Notes under the pieces: generated by a model | Told to the model about the DNA's origin: nothing | What the model saw: the letters and a program-made list of their open reading frames with translations, nothing else | Databases searched by the model: none | Program-made: the position numbers and the translations under genes | Assembly: GCA_002392835.1 (NCBI GenBank) | Contig: DGHX01000029.1 | Span: forward strand, 23,207 to 37,613 | Length of the DNA: 14,407 nucleotides | Reading direction: 5' to 3' | DNA from: Prevotella sp. UBA3837 | Lineage (GTDB): Bacteria > Bacteroidota > Bacteroidia > Bacteroidales > Bacteroidaceae | Part shown: one piece after another, positions 1-6,530 of the stretch | How positions within the stretch are numbered: position 1 is the first letter of the stretch | Layout of the letters: each line of letters begins with the position of its first letter

Positions 1-42
1 AGAGGAAAGAGGAAAGTGGAAAGTGGAATGAGGAAAGTGACA
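1..42. repeat. Heptanucleotide array, inverted relative to the array at 104-173
   Basis: Six heptamers in perfect register: AGAGGAA twice, AGTGGAA twice, TGAGGAA, AGTGACA. AGTGGAA is the reverse complement of a rotation of CTTTCCA, the unit of the array at 104-173, so the two arrays form a long imperfect inverted repeat around a 61-bp spacer. The array touches the window edge and may extend further left. Confidence 0.85.
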
Positions 43-2366
43 TCCTTGTGGCTTTCCTTCTTAATGAAAGACCCGTAGCCCTTACAACAACGGAATCTGA
101 CCTCTTTCCCCTTTCCACTTTCCACTTTCCTCTTTCCACTTTCCACTTTCCTCTTTCCACTCACCACTCACCCCTATACCGCTGGAGCGACGTGAAGGCG
201 ATGATGACTGAGCGGCTGCACCTGCTGGAGCACCAGCGCCAGCTGCTGTCGCTGAACACCATGGTGGGCACGGCACAGGCCAACACGCGCACCGCAGGCC
301 TCTTCGGGAAGGGGAGCGAGGAGAAGGGACAGACGCTGCCCGCCGTCCTCGTGCCCAACGGCCAGACCTTCTGGACACCGCAGACGCGCGACACGGAGCG
401 CAAGTGCATTGCCCCCTACTACTATGCCGACACCCTGTTCCAGGGCATCCGCGCCAGCCACTGGCTCGTGGGTGGCTGCACACAGGACTACGGGTCGTTC
501 ACCGTGCTGCCCTTCCGCCCGGGCGGCGATGGCGGCACCGTGCCCTCGGCCACGCCCTTCAGCCACGCTGCCGAGCTGTCGCACCCCCACTACTACGGCG
601 TGCTGCTGCCGCGCGAGCAGCTGCAGGTGGAGCTGACGGGCCTGAGCCACAGCGCCATCCTGCGCCTGACGCCACAGACCGACGGTCCCGTGGCCATCGT
701 CGTGCGCAGCAACAGCGATGAGGAGCAGGGCGGCGTCAGCATCGACCCGCGTCGCCGTCAGGTCAGCGCCTTCAACCCCGTGCACCGCATCTATCAAGGC
801 TGGGGCGAGCCGGCAGGCTTCAGCGGACACCTGGTGCTGCGCTATACCGACGAGCCCGTCGGCTGCGACACGCTGCCGCAGGCCCTCGTGCTCACCTTCA
901 ACGGACAGCGCGGCCGGGCCATAGAGCTGCGCATGGCCACCTCGTTCACCAGCCGCGAAGGGGCTGAGCGCAACCTGCTGGCCGAGGCCGAAGGGAAGAC
1001 CTTCGGACAGATGGAGCAGCAGTGCATGGACCGCTGGCTGCAGCGCCTGCATACCATCGACGTCAGCGACCCCGACACCGCCCGCGTCGACCAGTTCTAC
1101 GGCGCCCTCTACCGCGCCTCCTTCCTGCCCCGCGAGATGAGCGACGCCGACGGCGCCTACCCCCGCTTTGCCGACGGCACACCCTCCACCCTCCACCCTT
1201 CACCCTCCACCCGCTACGGCGACTTCTCGATGTGGGACACCTACCGCGCCCTGCACCCCCTGCTCTGCCTCATCGCCCCCAAGGAGAGCGGCGAGATGAT
1301 GCAGTCGCTCGTAGGCATGGCCGAGGAGGGCGGCTGGCTGCCCATCTTCCCCTGCTGGAACAGCTACACCGCCGCCATGATTGGCGACCACTGCACGTCG
1401 GTGCTCGCCGATGCCTACGTCAAGGGCATACGCAGCTTCGACGCCGCAAAGGCCTACGCCTACATGCGCCGCAACGCCTTCCGGCAGCCCGAGAGCTACG
1501 ATGAGTACAAGAACGGCATGGGGCGCCGCGCCCTCGACAGCTACCTCCGCCTGGGCTACATCCCCTTGGAGGACTCGGTACGCGAGGCTTTCCACCAGCA
1601 GGAGCAGACCAGCCGCACCCTGGAGTACGCCTACGACGACTTCTGCGTGGCACAGATGGCACGAGGGCTGAGAGCCGAGGGTGCAGAGCTGAGCGGCATC
1701 TCCCTGTCGGAAGACGAGGAGGAGCTGCTGCGCCGGTCGGAGAACTGGCGCCACGTCATCAACCCGCTGACGGGCTATGCCGACGGCCGCCATGCCGACG
1801 GCCGCTGGCTGGGCAACGGCGACCTGGTGAGCCGGCAGCCCTACATCACCGAGGGCGCCACCTGCCACTACACCTGGTACGTGCCACAGAACATCCCGGG
1901 CCTCATCAGTCTCATGGGAGGCCGCGAGCGCTTCGTGCAGAAGCTCGACACGCTGTTCGCCGAGGGCCGCTACTGGCACGGCAACGAGCCCTGCCACCAG
2001 GTGGCATGGCTCTACTCGCTGGCCGGAGAGCCCGCGAAGACACGCCAGCACGTAGGCCACATCCTCAGCACCGAGTACAACAACACTCCCGGCGGACTCA
2101 GCGGCAACGACGACGCCGGACAGATGTCGGCATGGCAGGTCTTTGCATCGCTGGGCTTCTACCCCGTCTGTCCAGCCACGCCGCAGTATGTGCTGGGCGG
2201 AGCCTGGTTCCAGCAGGCCACCCTACACCTGCCCGGCGCACGGGCACCCTTCGTCATACAGCGCTCGCCCGACGGCACCTACCGCCTGAACGGCCGGCAG
2301 CTCGGCGACACGTATGTCATCACCCACGACGACCTGCTCGGCGGCGGCACCCTCATGCTGCCATAA
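3..2366 (+). CDS. GH92 family alpha-mannosidase-type glycoside hydrolase, 5' end not resolved
   Basis: Glycoside hydrolase family 92 enzymes are calcium-dependent exo-alpha-mannosidases that trim host or yeast N-glycan mannose, usually in the periplasm or on the surface. Family landmarks, numbered from a GTG at 48, are MWDTYRALHP (395-404), a GDHCTSVLADAY block, TEGATCHYTWYVPQ with the likely acid Glu602, GNEPCHQVAWLY, and GNDDAGQMSAW with the paired Asp688/Asp689 expected to activate water. The N-terminal domain begins near NTMVGTAQ, about residue 70. The reading frame is open to the left edge (codon 1 at position 3), GTG 48 is a weak start, and the first in-frame ATG is at 201, so the true start may lie outside the window. 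No signal peptide is visible. The stretch before the first domain is encoded largely by heptamer repeats (104-173), and another array (1181-1212) codes for a Pro/Ser/Thr-rich insert at about 379-388. The family call is firm; the exact linkage specificity is not visible. Confidence 0.88.
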   Translation, partial: RKEESGKWNEESDILVAFLLNERPVALTTTESDLFPLSTFHFPLSTFHFPLSTHHSPLYRWSDVKAMMTERLHLLEHQRQLLSLNTMVGTAQANTRTAGLFGKGSEEKGQTLPAVLVPNGQTFWTPQTRDTERKCIAPYYYADTLFQGIRASHWLVGGCTQDYGSFTVLPFRPGGDGGTVPSATPFSHAAELSHPHYYGVLLPREQLQVELTGLSHSAILRLTPQTDGPVAIVVRSNSDEEQGGVSIDPRRRQVSAFNPVHRIYQGWGEPAGFSGHLVLRYTDEPVGCDTLPQALVLTFNGQRGRAIELRMATSFTSREGAERNLLAEAEGKTFGQMEQQCMDRWLQRLHTIDVSDPDTARVDQFYGALYRASFLPREMSDADGAYPRFADGTPSTLHPSPSTRYGDFSMWDTYRALHPLLCLIAPKESGEMMQSLVGMAEEGGWLPIFPCWNSYTAAMIGDHCTSVLADAYVKGIRSFDAAKAYAYMRRNAFRQPESYDEYKNGMGRRALDSYLRLGYIPLEDSVREAFHQQEQTSRTLEYAYDDFCVAQMARGLRAEGAELSGISLSEDEEELLRRSENWRHVINPLTGYADGRHADGRWLGNGDLVSRQPYITEGATCHYTWYVPQNIPGLISLMGGRERFVQKLDTLFAEGRYWHGNEPCHQVAWLYSLAGEPAKTRQHVGHILSTEYNNTPGGLSGNDDAGQMSAWQVFASLGFYPVCPATPQYVLGGAWFQQATLHLPGARAPFVIQRSPDGTYRLNGRQLGDTYVITHDDLLGGGTLMLP
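104..173. repeat. Ten-unit heptanucleotide array in the 5' part of the GH92 gene
   Basis: Ten consecutive 7-bp units. Eight are CTTTCC(A/T/C), followed by CTCACCA and CTCACCC. The frame stays open and encodes a repetitive peptide (PLSTFHFPLSTFHF type) just before the enzyme domain. Because 7 is not a multiple of 3, gain or loss of one unit would shift the frame; only changes of three units keep it. Confidence 0.9.
1181..1212. repeat. Heptanucleotide array inside the GH92 gene
   Basis: Four units of ACCCTCC (the third is ACCCTTC) plus a partial ACCC. It encodes PSTLHPSPST, just ahead of the conserved MWDTYRALHP motif, probably a surface loop insertion. The peptide resembles the one made by the array in murA (PSTLNPQPST). 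Confidence 0.85.
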
Positions 2367-2387
2367 AAAAAAAAGTGCTGCAACTTC

Positions 2388-2418
2388 TTTGCCGTTTGCC
2401 CGAAAGTTTGTACCTTTG
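2388..2418 (+). promoter_or_regulatory. Bacteroidetes-type promoter for metK
   Basis: TTTG at 2388-2391, a 19-bp spacer and TACCTTTG at 2411-2418 match the -33/-7 consensus of the Bacteroidetes housekeeping sigma factor. The predicted transcript would start near 2424, giving a leader of about 39 nt. No SAM riboswitch fits in so short a leader. Confidence 0.82.
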
Positions 2419-2425
2419 CACCTCC

Positions 2426-2455
2426 AAATCCGTAAATCGAAAATCCGTAAATAGA
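2426..2455 (+). repeat. Tandem 15-bp duplication in the metK leader
   Basis: AAATCCGTAAATCGA (2426-2440) is followed directly by AAATCCGTAAATAGA (2441-2455), one mismatch apart. The duplication fills nearly the whole predicted untranslated leader, is AT-rich, and contains no Shine-Dalgarno sequence. Confidence 0.8.
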
Positions 2456-2462
2456 AAATAAC

Positions 2463-3764
2463 ATGGCATATCTCTTTTCATCAGAATCCGTGTCGGAGGG
2501 ACATCCCGACAAAGTGGCCGACCAGATCAGCGACGCCATCCTCGACCAGTTCCTGGCCTACGATGACAGCGCCCGCGTGGCCTGCGAGACCTTCGTCACC
2601 ACCGGACAGGTGGTCATCATGGGCGAGGTGCGCAGCGAGGTGTACATAGACCTGCAGACCATCGCCCGCAACACCATCAAGAAGATTGGCTACACAAAGG
2701 CCGAATACCAATTCGACGGCGACTCCTGCGGCATCCTCACCGCCATCCACGAGCAGAGCGCCGACATTAACCGGGGCGTCGACCGCGACGACGAGGACGC
2801 CCAGGGCGCAGGCGACCAGGGCATGATGTTTGGCTACGCCACCAACGAGACGGAGTCATACATGCCCGTCTCGCTCGACGTGGCACACCTCATCATGCGC
2901 ACGCTGGCCGACATCCGCCGCGAGGGCCAGGTGATGACCTACCTGCGCCCCGACGCCAAGAGCCAGGTCACCGTGCAGTACAGCGACGAGGGCATTCCCG
3001 AGCGCATCGACACCATCGTCGTCTCCACACAGCACGACGAGTTCGACGAGGACAAGGCGATGCTCGACCGCATCAAGGACGACGTCGTCAACATCCTCAT
3101 GCCGAGGGTGAAGCAGCAGATACACTCGCAGAAGGTGCTCGACCTCTTCGACTCAGACACCTACAACGTCAACCCGACGGAAGAGAACTTCAACGCCCCG
3201 GGCATCAAGCTCTTCGTCAACCCCACGGGCAAGTTCGTCATCGGCGGACCCCACGGCGACACCGGCCTCACGGGCCGCAAGATCATCGTCGACACCTACG
3301 GCGGCAAGGGTGCCCACGGCGGCGGTGCCTTCAGCGGCAAGGACTCCAGCAAGGTGGACCGCTCGGCAGCCTACGCCGCACGCCACATCGCCAAGAACAT
3401 GGTGGCCGCCGGCGTGGCCGACGAGATGCTGGTGCAGGTGGCCTACGCCATCGGCGTGGCACAGCCCATGAACATCTACGTCAACACCTACGGCCGCTCG
3501 CACGTGCAGATGAGCGACGGCGAGATAGCCCAGCGCATCAGCAAGCTCTTCGACCTGCGGCCGAAGGCCATCGAGCGCACGCTGAAACTCCGACAGCCCA
3601 TGTACCTGGAGACGGCAGCCTACGGACACATGGGCCGAGAGCCACAGGTGGTGAAGAAGACCTTCACCAGCCACTACCACGAGACGAAGACCATTGACGT
3701 GGAACTCTTCACCTGGGAGAAACTGAACCGTGTGGACGATATTAAGCGCGAGTTCGGACTCTGA
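2463..3764 (+). CDS. metK: S-adenosylmethionine synthetase (methionine adenosyltransferase)
   Basis: This cytoplasmic enzyme makes S-adenosylmethionine from methionine and ATP, with release of phosphate and pyrophosphate. The 433-residue product starts with the canonical SESVSEGHPDKVADQISDA, carries the GAGDQG hexapeptide at 115-120 and the phosphate-loop region GGGAFSGKD at 286-294 followed by KVDRSAAYAARHIAKN. It is longer than the roughly 384-residue E. coli enzyme, with extra residues around 225-250, which fits my recollection of Bacteroidetes MetK. The ATG lies about 39 nt after the predicted transcription start and is preceded by an AT-rich leader with no ribosome-binding motif, as is usual in this phylum. 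It is the first gene of the run that continues to yidD; the next start lies 13 bp after its stop. Confidence 0.97.
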   Translation: MAYLFSSESVSEGHPDKVADQISDAILDQFLAYDDSARVACETFVTTGQVVIMGEVRSEVYIDLQTIARNTIKKIGYTKAEYQFDGDSCGILTAIHEQSADINRGVDRDDEDAQGAGDQGMMFGYATNETESYMPVSLDVAHLIMRTLADIRREGQVMTYLRPDAKSQVTVQYSDEGIPERIDTIVVSTQHDEFDEDKAMLDRIKDDVVNILMPRVKQQIHSQKVLDLFDSDTYNVNPTEENFNAPGIKLFVNPTGKFVIGGPHGDTGLTGRKIIVDTYGGKGAHGGGAFSGKDSSKVDRSAAYAARHIAKNMVAAGVADEMLVQVAYAIGVAQPMNIYVNTYGRSHVQMSDGEIAQRISKLFDLRPKAIERTLKLRQPMYLETAAYGHMGREPQVVKKTFTSHYHETKTIDVELFTWEKLNRVDDIKREFGL

Positions 3765-3777
3765 CCAGGTCACCACG

Positions 3778-4548
3778 ATGTTGTGGCCGGGCCTCAGCAG
3801 CCTTGACGGTGAGGCCGACACGCTGTCGCGCTACGGGTTCCACCTGCATGCCGACGGCGTCATCGGCACACCGCTGCCCTACAACGTGAAGACCGACGAC
3901 GGCTTCACGCTCCTCGTGCTAGCCTGCTTCGTGGTCATGGCCATGGCGCTGGCAGCAGCACGCAGCTACCTGGCAAAGCTGACGAAGGACTTCTTCCGGC
4001 CACCCTACAGCGAGGAGCAGGACTACAGCACACAGACGCCACCCACGCTCATCGTACTGTCGCTGGTGAACTGCGTCCTCCTCGCCATGGGAACCTTCAT
4101 CACCCTGCAAGACTACGACGGCAGCATCGTCAACACCGTCAGCCCACTGCTCGCCGTGGCACTCTTCACAGCGGCCTTCATCCTCTACTTCCTGATAAAG
4201 CTCGCCGCCTACTACTGCGTGAACGCCACCTTCTTCGGCAGTAAAAAAAGATTACAGTGGAAACGCTCCCTGCTGTACATTTGGGCCTTTGAGGCCGTAC
4301 TCCTCATGCCGCTTGTACTGCTGCTCGTCTATTTTGACACACCACCACAAAAAGGGCTCTATTATTTAGCATTTGTTCTCATTTTGAACAAAATGCTGCT
4401 GTTTTACAAAAGCTATAACATCTTTTTTCAACAAAACAGACGATATTTGCAAAATATTTTGTACTTTTGTGCCCTCGAAATCGCACCATTGCTGGCTTTC
4501 AGCGGAGCATGGCTTGCGATGGCCAATTTATTTAAAGTAAATTTTTAG
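3778..4548 (+). CDS. DUF4271 family integral membrane protein
   Basis: This 256-residue protein has about six hydrophobic segments, near residues 42-62, 91-109, 121-148, 164-185, 192-211 and 225-248, with basic loops such as KKRLQWKR at 156-163. It matches my recollection of DUF4271, a Bacteroidetes family of unknown function commonly found next to hemD, rnpA and yidD. The frame opens earlier, at an ATG at 3730 inside metK, but ATG 3778 avoids the overlap and sits 13 bp after the metK stop, so I prefer it. From about 4240 the gene becomes clearly more AT-rich than its surroundings, and a promoter-like element lies within its last codons. hemD begins 6 bp after its stop. No function can be read from the sequence; co-location with yidD suggests an envelope role, which is inference. 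Confidence 0.82.
   Translation: MLWPGLSSLDGEADTLSRYGFHLHADGVIGTPLPYNVKTDDGFTLLVLACFVVMAMALAAARSYLAKLTKDFFRPPYSEEQDYSTQTPPTLIVLSLVNCVLLAMGTFITLQDYDGSIVNTVSPLLAVALFTAAFILYFLIKLAAYYCVNATFFGSKKRLQWKRSLLYIWAFEAVLLMPLVLLLVYFDTPPQKGLYYLAFVLILNKMLLFYKSYNIFFQQNRRYLQNILYFCALEIAPLLAFSGAWLAMANLFKVNF
4462..4469 (+). promoter_or_regulatory. Candidate internal -7 element ahead of hemD
   Basis: TACTTTTG fits TAnnTTTG and lies in an AT-rich patch inside the DUF4271 coding sequence, 85 bp before the hemD ATG. No good TTTG is found 19-20 bp upstream, so this is only a partial match. If active, it would let hemD, rnpA and yidD be transcribed apart from metK. Confidence 0.4.
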
Positions 4549-4554
4549 TACAAG

Positions 4555-5304
4555 ATGATTAAGAAGATTTTGGTTTCGCAGCCAAAGCCATCCAGCGAGA
4601 AGTCGCCCTACTATGACATTGCAGAACGCTTCGGGGTGGAACTGGTGTTCCGCCCGTTTATTAAGGTTGAAGGACTTACGGCCCGCGAATTCCGCACACA
4701 AAAGGTAAACATCCTCGACTACACTGCCATCGTGTTCACCTCGCGACATGCCATCGACCATTTCTTCACGCTCGCTCACGAGCTGCGCGTGAACATTCCC
4801 GAGGACATGAAGTACTTCTGCGTCACCGAGACCATCGCACTCTACATACAGAAATACGTGCAGTACCGCAAGCGCAAGGTGTTCTTCGGCACCACAGGGC
4901 GCGTCGACGACCTGCTGCCCTCCATGGTGAAGCACAAGACGGAGAAATACCTCGTGCCCATGAGCGACGTGCACAACGACTCGCTGACGCAGCTGCTCGA
5001 CTCGAAGAAGCTCACGCACAAGGAGGTGGTGATGTACCGCACGGTGAGCAACGACTTCACCGACGAGGAGGTGAAGAACTTCGACTACGACATGCTGGTG
5101 TTCTTCAGCCCCTCAGGCATCGAGTCGCTCATGAAGAACTTCCCCGACTTCAACCAGGAGAAGATAGCCATTGCCACCTTCGGCCCCGCCACGGCAAAAG
5201 CTGCCACCGACGCCGGCCTGCGCCTCGACCTGGAGGCCCCCACCGAGAAATACCCCTCGATGACAGGAGCCCTGCAGCACTACCTAATCATGCAGGAGGA
5301 CTGA
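4555..5304 (+). CDS. hemD: Uroporphyrinogen-III synthase (HemD) family protein
   Basis: HemD cyclises hydroxymethylbilane to uroporphyrinogen III in tetrapyrrole synthesis. The 249-residue product has the family's two-lobed pattern: ILVSQPKP at the N-terminus, DYTAIVFTSRHAIDHFF near 55-72, FCVTETIALYIQKY in the middle, then DMLVFFSPSGIESLMKNFP and IAIATFGPATAKAATDAGL in the C-terminal half, the last typical of HemD active-site clefts. Its place between DUF4271 and rnpA is a conserved Bacteroidetes arrangement, separate from other heme genes. None of hemA, B, C or E is in the window, and many Prevotella lack most of heme synthesis, so its present role is uncertain. It starts 6 bp after the DUF4271 stop, without a Shine-Dalgarno. 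Confidence 0.88.
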   Translation: MIKKILVSQPKPSSEKSPYYDIAERFGVELVFRPFIKVEGLTAREFRTQKVNILDYTAIVFTSRHAIDHFFTLAHELRVNIPEDMKYFCVTETIALYIQKYVQYRKRKVFFGTTGRVDDLLPSMVKHKTEKYLVPMSDVHNDSLTQLLDSKKLTHKEVVMYRTVSNDFTDEEVKNFDYDMLVFFSPSGIESLMKNFPDFNQEKIAIATFGPATAKAATDAGLRLDLEAPTEKYPSMTGALQHYLIMQED

Positions 5305-5324
5305 CAGTTGGGGAGCCCAAAAAA

Positions 5325-5774
5325 ATGAACACCTTCACCAAAGCCGAGCGCATCGTCAGTCAGAAACTGATTGACAGCATGTTCACTAAAGGCGGTCAGA
5401 GTCACTCGCTGACCGCCTATCCATTGCGTGCCGTCTATCTGCTCACCGACAATGCCGACGCCGCCCTGCCACCCGTCCAGCTGCTGCTGAGCGTGTCGAA
5501 GCGGCGCTTCAAGCATGCCGTGGACCGCAACCGCGTGAAGCGACAGCTGCGCGAGGCTTACCGCCACCACAAGGTGCTCATCGCCCCTGCCGTGCCACAG
5601 GGCCGCCGACTGGCCGTGGCACTCATCTGGCTCGCCGACAGCCTGCAGCCATCGGCCGACGTGGAGCGACGGCTCTGCACCCTGCTGCGGCGCATAGCCG
5701 AAAGGCTGCAGCCCGCCGACAAAGCCACGGCCCCTGCCGAGGGTGGGGAGAGCCTACCGACTCCCATCAGCTGA
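5325..5774 (+). CDS. rnpA: Ribonuclease P protein component
   Basis: RnpA binds the catalytic RNase P RNA and helps it remove 5' leaders from precursor tRNAs. The 149-residue basic protein has an N-terminal FTKAERI and the diagnostic RNR signature DRNRVKRQLREAYR at 67-80, preceded by LLLSVSKRRFKHAV. It is somewhat longer than typical RnpA (about 115-140 residues) because of a low-complexity C-terminal tail rich in Ala, Pro and Glu. The start follows an A-rich stretch 20 bp after the hemD stop. As in other Bacteroidetes, its partner here is yidD, 9 bp downstream, and rpmH (ribosomal protein L34) is not adjacent. Confidence 0.94.
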   Translation: MNTFTKAERIVSQKLIDSMFTKGGQSHSLTAYPLRAVYLLTDNADAALPPVQLLLSVSKRRFKHAVDRNRVKRQLREAYRHHKVLIAPAVPQGRRLAVALIWLADSLQPSADVERRLCTLLRRIAERLQPADKATAPAEGGESLPTPIS

Positions 5775-5783
5775 CATATCATC

Positions 5784-6038
5784 ATGAGCGACATCCTGAA
5801 ACGCCTCTGGCACATCGTCTGTACGCCCCTGAAGTGGCTGCTGCTCCTGCCCATCCTGTTCTACCAGCGGTGCATCAGCCCCTTCACGCCCGCTGCCTGC
5901 CGTTTCACCCCCACCTGCTCGCAGTATGCCAAGGAGGCCATACAGAAATACGGACCCTTCAAGGGCCTCTACCTGGCCGTATGGCGCATCCTGCGCTGCA
6001 ACCCCTGGGGCGGCTCCGGCTATGACCCCGTTCCATAG
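5784..6038 (+). CDS. yidD: Membrane protein insertion efficiency factor YidD
   Basis: YidD is a small membrane-associated protein that assists YidC-dependent insertion of inner-membrane proteins. The 84-residue product shows the whole family signature: a hydrophobic amphipathic start (WLLLLPILFYQRCISP), then CRFTPTCSQYAKEAI with its conserved cysteines, GPFKGLYLAVWRILRCNPW, and the terminal GGSGYDPVP. It is complete and of normal length. It follows rnpA by 9 bp, a pairing conserved across many bacteria, and is the last gene of the metK run; a terminator-like hairpin begins 71 bp after its stop. Confidence 0.96.
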   Translation: MSDILKRLWHIVCTPLKWLLLLPILFYQRCISPFTPAACRFTPTCSQYAKEAIQKYGPFKGLYLAVWRILRCNPWGGSGYDPVP

Positions 6039-6109
6039 CCCCAAGTCAAAAACTCGTTCCACCATCATCACCATTTCTTCTTCCGTAGCGGTACGATTTT
6101 ACCGTCCCC

Positions 6110-6151
6110 TCGCGCGCGCGCATATATACGCATGCGCGTGAGCGATTTTTT
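6110..6151 (+). terminator. Terminator-like hairpin after yidD
   Basis: TCGC, a 3-base bulge and CGCGCAT (6110-6123) pair with ATGCGCG, TGA and GCGA (6132-6145) around an 8-base loop, followed by six T (6146-6151). This gives an 11-bp stem with a 3x3 internal loop. It probably ends the metK-yidD transcript. Its 3' arm overlaps the left inverted repeat of the element at 6134-6559. A smaller hairpin (CGGTA at 6089-6093 with TACCG at 6100-6104) precedes it. Confidence 0.6.
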
Positions 6152-6186
6152 GGTTGCACCGAAACTGAGTATCAATAAGTTACAGA

Positions 6187-6296
6187 CGTTTCAGTTTGGT
6201 TGCACCAGCGTTTCAGTTTGGTTGCACCGGCGTTTCATTTTGGTTGCACCGACGTTTCAGTTTGGTTGCACCGGCGTATCATTTTGGTTGCACCGA
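6187..6296 (+). repeat. Five-copy 22-bp tandem repeat with TTTGGTTGCACC core
   Basis: Five contiguous units (6187, 6209, 6231, 6253, 6275) share CGT(T/A)TCA(G/T)TTTGGTTGCACC plus two variable bases, with no spacers. Units alternate between CAG and CAT before TTTGG, suggesting duplication of a two-unit block. The same core occurs once more at 6150-6160 and inverted at 6532-6543, within the flanking inverted repeats. The 22-bp period is close to two helical turns, so bound proteins would line up on one face. Confidence 0.9.
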
Positions 6297-6369
6297 CGAA
6301 GGCGGCAGCTTGGTCGGATCGAAAATCCGACTGGGAGTTAGTTGGAGTGGCAAAACAAGTCGTTTTGCG

Positions 6370-6412
6370 AAAAATGCGGCCCGCTTTTTTTCACGAGAGG
6401 GCCGCATTTTTT
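6370..6412. terminator. Strong GC-rich hairpin flanked by A and T runs
   Basis: AAAAATGCGGCCC (6370-6382) pairs perfectly over 13 bp with GGGCCGCATTTTT (6399-6411), around a 16-base loop. The A run before and T run after make it a candidate bidirectional terminator between the convergent yidD and pectate lyase genes. Confidence 0.6.
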
Positions 6413-6417
6413 CACGA

Positions 6418-6447
6418 GCGGCCCGCTTTTTTTCACGAGCGGGCCGC
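6418..6447. repeat. Second hairpin of the same design
   Basis: GCGGCCCGC (6418-6426) pairs with GCGGGCCGC (6439-6447) around a T-run plus CACGA loop. The loop sequence TTTTTTTCACGA is shared with the preceding hairpin, so the pair (6376-6447) is a tandem duplication of a hairpin-forming unit in which each arm can pair with more than one partner. Confidence 0.7.
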
Positions 6448-6451
6448 ACAG

Positions 6452-6476
6452 AAATGTCCCAGGCCCTGGGACATTT
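6452..6476. repeat. Perfect 11-bp dyad, operator-like or hairpin
   Basis: AAATGTCCCAG (6452-6462) and CTGGGACATTT (6466-6476) are perfect inverted copies around GCC. It could be a short hairpin or a binding site for a dimeric regulator; no regulator gene is nearby. Confidence 0.55.
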
Positions 6477-6490
6477 AAAAGTCGCACGCC

Positions 6491-6530
6491 TTTCTCATTT
6501 TCTCAATTTCTCAATTTCTCAATTTCTCAT
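6491..6530. repeat. Five-copy octamer array
   Basis: Five units of TTTCTCA(A/T) in tandem: the first and last end in T and the middle three in A. The array lies directly against the right terminal inverted repeat. Like the heptamer arrays elsewhere in the window, it is pyrimidine-rich on the + strand apart from single A residues. Confidence 0.85.

Noticed and set aside
42..103. Invertible promoter between the heptamer arrays
   Set aside because: The spacer has no recognisable TAnnTTTG element and there is no recombinase nearby; the inverted arrays alone do not support an invertible switch.
2365..2374. Terminator after the GH92 gene
   Set aside because: There is only a run of ten A with no preceding hairpin, so it is not a terminator on the + strand.
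2419..2462. SAM riboswitch ahead of metK
   Set aside because: The predicted leader is about 39 nt of AT-rich direct repeats with no stem structure.
3730..3777. Upstream start for the DUF4271 gene overlapping metK
   Set aside because: The extra 16 residues come from the metK coding sequence in another frame; ATG 3778 directly after the metK stop is the better start.
6187..6296. CRISPR array
   Set aside because: The 22-bp units are contiguous with no unique spacers, and no cas genes are present.
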